Shown: piece after piece, positions 12,344-23,500 of the stretch
How the letters are laid out: each line of letters opens with the position of its first letter
Position numbering within the stretch: the stretch's first letter is position 1
Source: Membranipora membranacea
Taxonomy: Eukaryota > Bryozoa > Gymnolaemata > Cheilostomatida > Membraniporidae
Reading direction: 5' to 3'
Assembly (NCBI GenBank): GCA_914767715.1
Contig: OU612073.1
Coordinates: 20,336,001 to 20,400,000, forward strand
Length of the DNA: 64,000 nucleotides
Notes under the pieces: model-generated
Seen by the model: only the letters and a program-made list of their open reading frames with translations
What the model was told of the DNA's origin: nothing
Database searches by the model: none
Made by a program: the position numbers and the translations under genes

Positions 12344-15300
12344 CTATGTTTTGGCAGCTTGTAGTTGTTTATATTCCTCATACTGTCTCCTCAAGTCTTC
12401 TATTTGTATTTTAACACGTCGCTCTGGGTCTTGTGTTACATCTAGCTTCGTACATTTACACTTGGATCGACATTCCAAAGCCTGTAAAATATCAACAAAA
12501 TGCTCTTTATAGATCAGGAAATTTAAATACTTATCCTAGATGACATAATGATGATAAAGTGGCTTATGTTCCCCTGAATAATAGAGGTTATTCCAATAGA
12601 AACAGAAAAAAGAGGCTTTTATTGTCACTGAGCCAACATGGATAGTGCAAAATCTTTGACTTGGAACTTGAAATTCAGTGAGGATTGAAAACTTCAATTT
12701 GAGTAATATTATTTATTCTGTCGATGAAGGCATAGATGGGTAGGACATGCCATGGCCATGCATAAACATAAATGAAATATAAAAAATGAGTACGCGTTGA
12801 ATATGTGAATTTGCGGAGTAGTGAGTCTTAGCTAAATCTATGATTGACCGATACCGCCCAAATAAGTTCAGAATAACAAATAGACAGAATACTATTTTAT
12901 TAATATTCAATGAGATTTTTTGCCTTTTTTTCAATATGTCATTAGGATAGGTTTCTAGGAAATGGCAATAAACCAACTTCAAAATTATACCTGAGGTAGA
13001 TATCAAAATTATACCTGAGGTAGATATTGTACCTGAGGTAGATATTGTACCTGGGGTAGATATTGTACCTGAGGTAGATATTGTACCTGAGGTAGATATT
13101 GTACCTGAGGTAGATATTGTACCTGAGGTAGATATTATACCTGAGGTAGATATTGTACCTGAGGTAGATATTATACCTGAGGTAGATATTGTACCTGAGG
13201 TAGATATTGTACCTGAGGTAGATATTGTACCTGATGTAGATATTGTACCTGAGGTAGATATTGTACCTGAGGTAGATATTGTACCTGAGGTAGATATTAT
13301 ACCTGAGGTAGATATTATACCTGAGGTAGATATTATACCTGAGGTAGATATTGTACCTGAGGTAGATATTATACCTGAGGTAGATATTGTACCTGAGGTA
13401 GATATTGTACCTGAGGTAGATATTATACCTGAGGTAGATATTATACCTGAGGTAGATTTTATACCTGAGGTAGATATTGTACCTGAGGTAGATATTGTAC
13501 CTGAGGTAGATATTGTACCTGAGGTAGATATTATACCTGAGGTAGATATTATACCTGAGGTAGATTTTATACCTGAGGTAGATATTATACATGAGGTAGA
13601 TATTGTACCTGAGATAGATATTGTACCTGAGGTAGATATTATACCTGAGGTAGATATTATACCTGAGGTAGATATTGTACCTGAGGTAGATATTGTACCT
13701 GAGGTAGATATTGTACCTGAGGTAGATATTATACCTGAGGAAGATATTATACCTGAGGTAGATATTGTACCTGAGGTAGATATTGTACCTGAGGTAGATA
13801 TTATACCTGAGGTAGATATTGTACCTGAGGTAGATATTGTACCTGAGGTAGATATTGTACCTGAGGTAGATATTGTACCTGAGGTAGATATTGTACCTGA
13901 GGTAGATATTATACCTGAGGTAGATATTATACCTGAGGTAGATATTATACCTGAGGTAGATATTGTACCTGAGGTAGATATTGTACCTGAGGTAGATATT
14001 GTACCTGAGGTAGATATTGTACCTGAGGTAGATATTGTACCTGAGGTAGATATTATACCTGAGGTAGATATTGTACCTCAGGTAGATATTGTACCTGAGG
14101 TAGATATTGTACCTGAGGTAGATATTGTACCTGAGGTAGATATTATACCTGTGGTAGATATTATACCTGAGGTAGATATTATACCTGAGGTAGATATTAT
14201 ACCTGAGGTAGATATTTATACCTGAGGTAGATACTCTTTGAGTTTCTGTACTCTGCTCTCATTAGTTGGATGTGTTGATAAGAACTCAGGTACTTCTGGA
14301 TTATCTGAATACTTGAGCTTAGCTTGAGTTAAGGCCCACAGGGCTACTGCTTCTCGAACATCGTAACAAGCCTGTTAAAAAAGTTTAATTCATTTAACAT
14401 TATGATTTGTATTCATTTATTATAATAATATAAAAAGGGATCCATAGTGGTTGTCACCGCAAACTAAAATACTTGCTACAGGTATAAACCTAAATCTTAT
14501 CGTATCACTATCAAGCGTACATTTTGAAACTAGTGAGTACCCATCAATGCATTATCATAATCATAGATCTTTCAAATCACAGTAAATGTGATTTTCAGTC
14601 AAAAATATAATTACATAATATCACAGAGTAAGGATATACAGAGGGAACACTTCAATGATGGTTATAGGGCCTGAGGCTTTTGATCCAAGGGAATATGGTG
14701 CACAGCTGGTTGCCAGAAACTCATCATCCCAATTTTTATTGTGTTACAATGGGATTTCTCTTCCAGACATACCTACCTATGATAGGCCGTAATTTATTAC
14801 GTCTTTAACCTAAAGACTGATATCCGACTTTTTTCAAATCCCCAACTTTCAAGCTTTACACCAACGTTTTCATTTTGTGGTAGACAGGCTATGAGTTATC
14901 TGGGTTTTTTAAATGAGGTATACCTTATTGATATACATGTGATGATTGATATACTTTAAGCCAATAAATAAAGGAAAGTTCAAGTACAGAATAGTCACAT
15001 ATAAATCTGTATGTTTTAACTCATTTTAGAACACATAGCTTGTGCCTTCTAGCAAAAAGCGACGTCCAACATTTGAAAAATGCTGGAAATCAGTCTTTCA
15101 GTTAAATACAGAATAACCTATGGCCCGATACAAGTAGGAATGACTGCATGATAAATTGACATTGTAACTTATACGATCAGTAAAATTGGCAGGAGTCCAG
15201 ATGACAATTTCCCCCAGTTAGTTAAAAACCGCAGGTATTATCAGTATCATTGAAGTGACCCCTCTGCCTATCCTTTCTCTGTGGCAATTTAATACAATTT

Positions 15301-17884
15301 GAATGAATCGAAATGAATATATAAGAAACTAACCTTAGCAGCAAACATGAGCCCCACTTGATCTGCTTCTGACTCCAGTTCCCTGCTGTAGGGTAATTCT
15401 AGCATCAACTAAGATTAAAAATGTGGTTAAACTGAAGAATTACATTTAAAACGTGACAGGCAACCTAATATCCTCCCATAGCCCTTATGGGTCCCAGATC
15501 CTTCAGCATTCTGATTGGAGTGACTGGTCAAAGCACAATCAACAATGAAACAATTGTATGTGTAAAGGAAGCCCATATAAGTGTATAGAGTCCAGCCTAT
15601 AAGCAATCATAACTGCTTCTTCGTCATTTGATACATGAATGGGTGTTCATGGCTACTTACTGCGGAATATTAGTAAGGACTACTAACTGCAAATTTGTAG
15701 AAGAAAAAGCTACTTACTATGACTTAGTAGTAAGGCCTACTTATTATGAGTGAGTAGTGAGTTCTACTTACACTCATTAGTTTAGAGTAGAACCACTGGG
15801 TGACTAAAGCTATCCCATCTCCAGGAACAAATGTCCATAAAGCTGCTAGAAATACGATCATCCCAAAGTCTAGAATCTGTCCACGGCTAATGTGCTCTAT
15901 CTGAAAAATATGTTGTAAAGTTTGTGTAAATTGATAAATTTTAGTTCAGAGATACCACACTTACAAGTGAAAATATTTGTGTAAAGCTAGGAAAATTACC
16001 TGGAAATTCCCTAAATCGATTTTTAATCTGGAAAGTTACCTGATACACCCATATTTCTACTACAGCTCAAAAATACAGAAGAAAAAGGCTGACTTACAGC
16101 ATGTCCCATCACAGCATGAGCCATCTCATGTCCAATTATTATGGCTAACTGATCTATATTCTCCATATTCTTTATCAATCCGGTGAATACAAATATGTGA
16201 CCATTCTGTAAGCAAAGAAAAGTAGTCATTGTTATATTATTATATATACTTTATCAGTGTTGGATTATGGCTTGCCTGTTGCTTACATAAATAAACAGAA
16301 CAGAAAACAACCCATTTATTTGTTTTTATCACTCATTGCACTAGATTTGATTAAAAATAAGGTACCATAAGGTGGACTAAATAAGGCAATCAGGCAGCTG
16401 GATAGCCAATCGAAGGCTAGTCTTATGGCTGCCTGGCTCAAGGTTTCATCCTGGCAACAGAAACTCTGAAAAGAAATTAGATAAACTCGTAAGATACAGA
16501 AGGTAGCTATGCAGGGAGGTATCACATTGACTCCATAACCTACCGGTAATACAAATGCGTTGTTTATCTCCTCGTCATCTACAACTGTCACCTTCCAGTT
16601 GAGATGTCTTATAGCCTCCACCTCTTCTTTATTAGCAGTGAGTATTCTCATGGCGCAGTTATACACTGTCTTCCATACATCATCACTCATAGGGAGAAGC
16701 TTCTCCTTGTAATTCTCCATGTGCTACAATGATTTATATAGGACTAGAACAAATGACATAGTAAGGCATTTCATGTTTAATAGAAAGAAAAGTCTTGTGG
16801 ACTGTAGAAAGCAAAAAGTGGAGTCCAGCATGCCCCCTGTCAGACAACACTGATAGATAATTATATCACTGTATATGTTGTTAGCTTTCACATCTATCAA
16901 CCCAAATTTAACCGGTTCTAACAGTTACATATGAAATTACAAGTGTTGCAAATGACTGACTACACATCCAGTGCCATATTATGAAGTAATTAAGTAATTA
17001 ATAGTCGATATCAACTTACACTCTGTTCCTCATAGCTGGCGATGGTCTGAATTTGATCTGGAGATAAACTTATAAACCTGCTTCTGCCTGTCAGCGGATT
17101 CTGTTGTAAATGTATCACATAGTTGATGATGGCTGCTAGACAAATAAAACCGACTAGCCCTCCAATGATTCCCTTCATACCACCAAAAAGTTCTTTATAT
17201 TGTGTCCGTTTCTCTATAGGAATCCTTGCCCACCATCTCCGTATGTATCTGAAGTGCAGTACAAACTTTATATATGAGGACAACAACAACAAGCTCATCA
17301 TAGCCCATATCATCCACAGTACTTTGCATTATCTTTGTATATCTCAAGGAGCATCCATTTCAAAATCTTGATCACTAGTTTGAAATCATAAAGCACTGAA
17401 GCTTGATGTACCCAATAGTAACAAAGAAAAGCCATCACCCCTCAGGAAGGATTACCTGCAGATCATATAAAGGGGGGGGGGGGGCTAATTGTTCAATCAA
17501 TAATATGACAAAAAGTATTTACCTGCCCCAGAGCATAGCCCAGAGTTTCCCGACAGGTTTAAGAACAGCCCATAACATTGGGGGTACATTCTTCCTAGAT
17601 GTTGTGTGAAATATCCTTATACTTGGTAGTGTAATTATATTTGGTATGGGTGCTCCAGATATCCTTGTGCTTACAAGTGTTAGAGATCTGTAATTTCTAG
17701 CAGCCGTACTAAGAAACAACTTAGTTTCAGGAGTTCTATGGTGTACATTGAGCCGAATTTTCTTAGCATTTGTGCGAGTTGGAACATGATGTACACCGTC
17801 CCTATTGATAATTCTTAGCTTCTTCTGTGGCTTATTGAAGTTTATCCAGAATACATATCGCAGATTCCTCCACAACAGTGCCAT
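12344..17884 (-). CDS. OMA1: Mitochondrial metalloendopeptidase OMA1
   Basis: OMA1 is a stress-activated zinc protease of the mitochondrial inner membrane that cleaves OPA1 and DELE1. Eight exons (high to low): 17884-17523, 17248-17020, 16723-16544, 16205-16098, 15900-15772, 15408-15334, 14371-14222, 12481-12344; all junctions keep frame (456 residues). The basic, acid-poor N-terminus fits a mitochondrial presequence. Exon 2 carries a hydrophobic segment (GIIGGLVGFICLAAIINYVI). Exon 3/4 gives the family block NNAFVLP-NGHIFVFTGL. The zinc motif HEMAH is at residues 283-287, with the downstream ligand Glu350 in ELESEADQVG. A second hydrophobic stretch lies in exon 5, and exons 7/8 join as LKEYLPQ-ALECRSKCKC, matching the family's C-terminus. 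The protein is slightly shorter than the human one (524 residues), mainly at the ends. The last intron holds a large minisatellite. Confidence 0.95.
12981..14234 (-). repeat. 18-bp minisatellite, about 69 copies, in OMA1 last intron
   Basis: Minus-strand unit: TATCTACCTCAGGTATAA, with a common variant GTACAA. The array begins at the very end of OMA1 exon 7: TATCTACCTCAG is the last 12 coding bases (YLPQ) and GTATAA is the start of the intron, so every unit reproduces the exon end plus the 5' splice site. The unit length is a multiple of three, which explains a long artefactual open frame (repeating IYLRYN) through the array. The copy next to the exon has one extra base (19 bp). In the OMA1 frame the intron reads Val-stop at once. 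Two longer variant units (with ATCAAAAT) mark the far edge near 12981-13010. Confidence 0.95.
17472..17484 (+). repeat. G13 homopolymer in OMA1 intron 1
   Basis: Thirteen consecutive G on the plus strand (C on the OMA1 transcript), inside the first intron about 40 bp from the end of exon 1 (its donor side). Comparable tracts occur at 8539-8549 (C), 8694-8707 (G) and 63961-63975 (C). Confidence 0.9.
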
Positions 17885-18002
17885 AATGAGTCAGTTGGAT
17901 TCCTAAAATGTTTCAGCTATCCAAATAAACAGCAGTCTGATTATGAGTGAGGTTATCTACAATATGATGAGAATGCTCTGTAAGACATGAGGAAGACTAG
18001 CC

Positions 18003-18555
18003 TTGCCACGCGTCCACTGGTTTTGGTTTTTTTGGTTTGGTTGGTGGCCTTGTATTTCTAGGTATAGTATCGGTAGTTGTCTTCTGCTGTTCTAGCTCTA
18101 ATCTTCACCACTTTGAGCTTTGACTTTTTCTCTGTTCCACAGGCAAATAAATTAACTTTGTCATTTATCATATTCAAAATAAATATAAATAAGTTGATTG
18201 CACTAAATATTACAGTAATAATGTGAAAACATGGCTAAGTTAAACAAAATTTAAAACACTCATGAGTATGACCATGACCTTGATCATAGTCCTACTCATG
18301 GTTGTCTTTAATTTTTTTTAACTTAGCCATGTTTTCACATTATAACTGCGATGCAATCAACTTATGTATATTTATTTTGAATATGATAAATGACAAATTT
18401 AATTTATTTGCCTATGGAACAGAGAAAAAGTCAAAGCTCAAAGTGGTGAAGATTAGAGCTAAAATAGCAGAAGACAGCTTACGATATTATACCGAGAAAT
18501 ACAAGGCCACAAACCAAACCAAAAAAACCAAAACCAGTGGCAGCGTGACAAAGCT
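18003..18555. repeat. Large inverted repeat (about 250-bp arms, about 50-bp spacer)
   Basis: The left arm (about 18003-18262) is the reverse complement of the right arm (about 18308-18555), with a few substitutions and small indels. The matching stretches include CCACTGGTTTTGGTTTTTTT with its partner and a long block around AACAGAGAAAAAGTCAAAGC. The spacer holds a smaller inverted pair (ATGAGTA / TACTCAT). The structure would fold into a long hairpin if transcribed. The right arm keeps an open frame that is broken in the left arm. Confidence 0.85.
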
Positions 18556-19236
18556 AGAGGAAGACAACTACAGTGTGTTAGCTGCCTATATCGGAATTTT
18601 ACAATGAGTTGATGCTCTATTAGCTAACTGATAAAGTGCAGCTGGACTCTATAATGGAAATAATAGTACTATGAACAAGGACCAACAAATGAAACTTGAT
18701 CGATGATAATGGGCACCAGGGGACTGCTTCCTCATTGCATGCAACCAGGTGGCCAGCTCCATAACTACAAAGCGCAAGTGTGACAGAGGCTCGTGAAAAA
18801 CTAGAATTAGAAACCCTAGCTGATAGGCGAACAAAAATAAGACATGCTCTGTTACTTCGCCTTCTGTCCCATGAGGAAAACAACGAATCGCTCACATCTG
18901 CTTACGATGAACTTATAAATGATAGACCTGGTAATGTTGCAGTTACCAGGGCAGTGACTCGGGGAGATCCCCCCACGATATATGCTAGCAAATCAGTGTC
19001 TTATAACAGCTTCTTATCAAAAACAGTTCGTGAAACCAAAGCAAGGCTGGGGTCACAGTGATGACACTTATATTAATGCTATGCAAAATAGTCGCAAGGC
19101 GACAGATTTAAATCACATGCTGGCTAAGGATTAAAATTAATGAGGCGTACCGCTTACGCTATGTTCTAGTACGTGCCAAAGAAGAAGAAAAAAGAGAAGA
19201 GAAGTTGTTTGATTGTATAGCAGATAACGGTTAAGC
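18302..19236 (+). CDS. Possible small coiled-coil gene, incomplete model
   Basis: Three coding-looking pieces lie close together on the plus strand. The first, in and beyond the right arm of the inverted repeat (about 18410-18607), reads KSKLKVVKIRAKIAEDSLRY and ends at a stop after YIGILQ. The second (18780-19061) is charged and helical: EKLELETLADRRTKIRHALL then RLLSHEENNESLTSAYDELI. The third (about 19144-19236) reads RLRYVLVRAKEEEKREEKLF and ends DCIADNG-stop. The Leu/Glu/Arg spacing suggests helices or a coiled coil. I could not join the pieces with convincing splice sites in one frame, so exon limits are unknown. A small ciliary protein of the CFAP141 kind is possible but unproven; chance open frames are also possible. 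Confidence 0.3.
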
Positions 19237-19497
19237 CACATTAGTATACATTTTATATCATAGGCCCTCGGCCTGAATTTTGTTCATTGTTACTTAACTT
19301 ATTATAGATTCTTAATACTGCCTAATGGACATGGTGATGGACAATCATTATTATTATACCACCAAGGACTGGAGTCAAATTATTCATGGCGAGACACACA
19401 GACTTGCAAGCTCCAGTGTCCCATCATGCTTACAATTAATTAATATCTTATAGGCCTATGAGAGTAGTAGCAGAGAAACCGGTGTTGTGCTAAAAAT

Positions 19498-19803
19498 GTG
19501 TCCTGTAAATGGCCATCCGCCACACATCTCTATAAAAAGGCTATCCGGCAGTGCAATCTGGCCATCCATTTCACCTTGTATCTGGATGCCTATTTAGCAA
19601 TCGCCGGATATCCGTGTGGCATCTACTGGTTGCCAAAAAGGTATCCCGTTGGCACCGGATGGGCTTGTCTACCTGATGAACCCATCCGCCTCTGTCAAAA
19701 TAGTGTCTGGATGCCTTCTATGCAACCGGATGCCTATTTGGCATCCGACGGTTATGCAAGTGCCAACTGGATGCCACACGGACATACGGTGGTTGCCAAA
19801 TAG
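19498..19803. repeat. Region dense in GGATGCC/GGCATCC words
   Basis: Over about 300 bp, GGATGCC, GGCATCC, CCGGAT and GTTGCCAAA recur in both orientations, including the palindromic GGATGCCTATTTGGCATCC. The stretch is GC-richer than its surroundings. An open frame spans it, but its protein is rich in Cys, Trp and Pro with no recognisable domain, so I read this as degenerate short repeats, not a gene. Confidence 0.5.
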
Positions 19804-19831
19804 GTGTACGGGTGGGTTCTTAGCGCAGCAA

Positions 19832-19997
19832 CCAGTGCATACAATACACACATGATTCTAGATATGTGTAGTATTGTATGATGTATGCATATTAATATTT
19901 TGTCTCATCCTGTCGGACACAAATCACTAGTGTCTGACAGTATCATGAATACAATACAAACATTATTCTAGAATCATGTGTGTCTTGCATGCACTGG
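19832..19997. repeat. Hairpin element, 31-bp arms
   Basis: CCAGTGCATACAATACACAC at the left end (arm 19832-19862) pairs with the right arm (19967-19997) at 29 of 31 positions. Nested inside are shorter inverted pairs, including GTCGGACAC / GTGTCTGAC. No coding capacity. Looks like a small fold-back or MITE remnant. Confidence 0.75.
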
Positions 19998-20000
19998 TAT

Positions 20001-20583
20001 ACATTAGAAGACTCGTCTAGTAGTAGTGTGTGTAGTAACTGTAGTACCAACCGACCCCTACATTCAAGTAACAGTAACACTCTGCTGACTTCTTAGTCTT
20101 AACTAAGTGATACTCTTACAAAGTTTATATAACCCCTTGCCCTGACGTGACTGTAAGGTGTTCACTACCTGTGACCAATGAGTTTGGGTGACATTTGTAG
20201 TACTTATAGTGTAAAGCTTTTACAGTGGAGAAGTAGAATAGTAGGGTTGCAAAAAATCCACTCAGCCTTGATGATGAAATTATTCACAATATAAACCTTC
20301 TCAGTCTTGTAGTTGCCAAGTGGATGTATCTTTACCTCCAGTTAAAGAACACTGCTAAGTGGCCAATCATAAGTTGTGTGACAATCATTGATCCAATTGT
20401 TATTCTTTTAACAAAATGGAGTGTGAGATCTGCACAATTCAAATTGAAGTTTTTGCTTTGAAACCCTACTCAATCTCAGGTACAGAGGTTATGCTAAAAA
20501 AAGGGAATTTTGTGTGAAATGCTTTGAATGATCTACTCAAGACCTGGCTTTGAAAAATTTTACTTTACCCCTAAGCAAGGAGT
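20001..20583. other. Upstream region of STEEP1
   Basis: No gene or clear core promoter element is supported. This stretch must hold the STEEP1 5' untranslated region and promoter. Confidence 0.3.
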
Positions 20584-23500
20584 ATGTCAAAGAAGAATCA
20601 ACCTAAGAAGCCACTAGTAGCACATGAAGACAATGATGTACAGGTTAAAGAAGACAAACCATTATATATTTACTACTGCATTTGTGGTCAAATGAGTCTA
20701 ATTCTAGACTGTCCAATGGAAAGGCTACCAACTAGACCAAGAGATGGCTCAAAATGTATTGACAGTTTGAAACATGCACACAGGATGACTGCTGATAACG
20801 ATGAGCCAGTTCACATACGTAGGGAAGGTGGTAAGTTATCATCAAAATTTTCTAAAGAAAGTTAGTGGTAAATCAATGCAGACAGTCACTAGCTAATAGT
20901 TAGTACAACTGTATTAGTACTAGTAGTCGGAATTGATTGATTTGTTAGGATTTTAAATGAATAAGTAATTGAGAGTGCTGTCAATGACAACAATCGCTTC
21001 CAACAACCACTTCACGCCGAATAATTAGAGACCATTTACACGTACAAATGTGATGTTATTTGCTGGCTCATTCTATCTCCCAATCAGGTATTGAAAAACA
21101 GTTCAGAATGAAGTGTAAGAAGTGCAGTCTGCCTATTTTCTACCAACACCAGGATCCAGCTACAGCGAAGAAATGCGCAATCAAATTTATACTGCCAGGT
21201 GCCCTGTCAACCACTGGGGACGGAAAATCGGCAGTATATGACCAAGTCAAAGCTAAACGACAGGATAGGGTGGGTACAGGGTTAGAAGACAAATGTGGTT
21301 ATGTCAAGGAGTTAGAGGGACTTGGTTATGTGCTTATATATATTTATTCTATGTATATATAGTCTCTCTGTATTCTAGTTCAATCTTAGCTACTTGGTTG
21401 AATTCAGAAACTGTATCTGAGGGGTCACTATGTCTTTCCACGTTCTGCTTTTTCCAAGGCTAAATCTTTGTGCTGATTATTGATACTTTTTTGCTTTTAT
21501 TTTTAACGTAACTCTACTCTACTTGCTCAATCAAGTATGATCCAATTTGCCTGCATTTAGTGATGCTCCCCTTCAAGCCCTTGCCATATCAATGGAATTG
21601 GATCAACCCAAAATGCAGGCAACTCGGATCAAACTAGCTCTAAAAAGGTCATCTTAGCTCTGTCTGATTTCATACAGGAGGGCTTTGATATCATTCCAAT
21701 GGTGGATATCAAAAAAAGTATGCTGACGAAACCCTCAACATTTAACATTATTGTTTTCATCACTCTAAGATACACGTACCATTGATGTTAATACTTGATT
21801 CTCTTGTGACCAGGTGGTGGTTAAACGTAAGACAAAAGACATGGGAAAGTTTTCATCAGTCACAGTGTCAACAGTAGAGGAAGAGGAAGATGAACTTGAT
21901 GATAAGCTCATCGCTGACTCTTATGCTGCCAATGCTAAAGTCATTGCCAAGCAAATGGCAAGAAAAGGTCTCCTCAAACGAGAGGTAATTACATTTCAAT
22001 AATTGTTTTATCACACAGCTACTGAAATAGGCCAGAAGCAGCCTAGCAATAACTGCTCTATAAAATAATGGCACAGACAATTTTTGATGGCAGGATACTG
22101 ATCACGTTTTATACTTCATGGGTGTTTGTTCTGTAAAATTCACCATGTGTACCCCGTTGTAGTGGTCATATTTGGAAATTAAAAGGTGTTTTGTTTTGCA
22201 TTATATGTGTAGGGACATAACTCCTACTAATGAGATAACTCATATGCAAAACGTTCTGATCATCAGGGAGTTCCAGGTTGAAACTGCATTGTGGGGTTTC
22301 GTTTACTTGCAAATTTATTTACCAAGTGAACTCGCAGAAGTCTGCTCGTGTTAGATCAGCACAAATTTAAAAATTTCAATTAGTATAAGGTCAGACCTCT
22401 ATGAGGCTAGTATGATATTGTGTGGTCTAAGACTACTGTCTTGCGGCAGGCAGCATATCCGCAATTTTTCTCAAAATTGCATATAATAAGTGAAATGTTA
22501 AGAATTCAATAAAATGGGTTTCTAGTGTGAAGCAATGTGTTGAATCCAAAAATAAGGGTGTACCCAGTTGTAGTGATCATGTCAGCGGCAGCGTGGCAGC
22601 ATATCCCCATTTCTTCTAAAAATTGCTTTTAATGAGTGAAATGTTAAGGGTTTAAATGAAAAGCATATCGCAATTTTTCTCCAAATTTCTATTAATTAGT
22701 GAAGTGTCAAGAATTTAAAACAAGGGTATTTCTAGGGTAAAACAACGTGCTTAATCCAAAGCTGAGAGTGTACCCAGTTGTGGTAATCATGTCAGAGGCA
22801 ACGCGGCAGCATAACTGCAATTTTTCTCACAATCGGTTGATTAAAAGGTTGATTAAAATCAGATGACATATCACACGCCACATCCAGAAGCATGGGCGGC
22901 GAAATACTAGTTGCCTTAGGGGCTAGGCGGTTAGGTAAGTGAAATGTTAAGTGTTTAATATGGTTTGCAGAAAATGTATGCTTTTAACAAGATATTCTAT
23001 CACATCATTTCAAAAGGTGGTCAGCGACAGCACTACATCTCCACGAGAACAAGACAAAAATCAGCCTAGTCATAAGACTGCTCAGAGAATGATAGCATGA
23101 GACAAATTTGATGTAGGGAAAAATTGTTTACCCAGTTGAAGAGGTCAGCAGCACTACTGCATATCCCAAATATACACACTATCGATTGTGATTAGTGATT
23201 AGTCAAGAGTTTGATGCAGTTGGCAGAAGTCAAGTATATGCTTTATCATTGCATGAGATGAATGGTCACAGACAGCGTTACCGCATATCCCCATATTATG
23301 TCATTAGCATGTTAGGGAAAGTTGCGAAGCTGACATATCTTAGTTGAAAAAATGTGCTTTTATCAATCAGTTGGCGTTGCAAAGCCACATTCAAATCTCT
23401 TGTCAGCGACAGAACTTATTTATGTCCCGACAAACAAATGACACCGAAGCTCTCAGTTAGTCAGTATTTGTGAACCATCTTTAGGACTGATTGCTTTCAG

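Noticed and set aside
12942..13592. 216-residue minus-strand ORF of repeating YNIYLR
   Set aside because: It is a by-product of the 18-bp minisatellite, whose length is divisible by three. The OMA1 frame reads a stop at the start of this intron and the conserved next exon lies beyond it.
19498..19803. 101-residue Cys/Trp/Pro-rich frame
   Set aside because: Overlapping open frames on both strands arise from the GGATGCC word repeats; no splice or family support.
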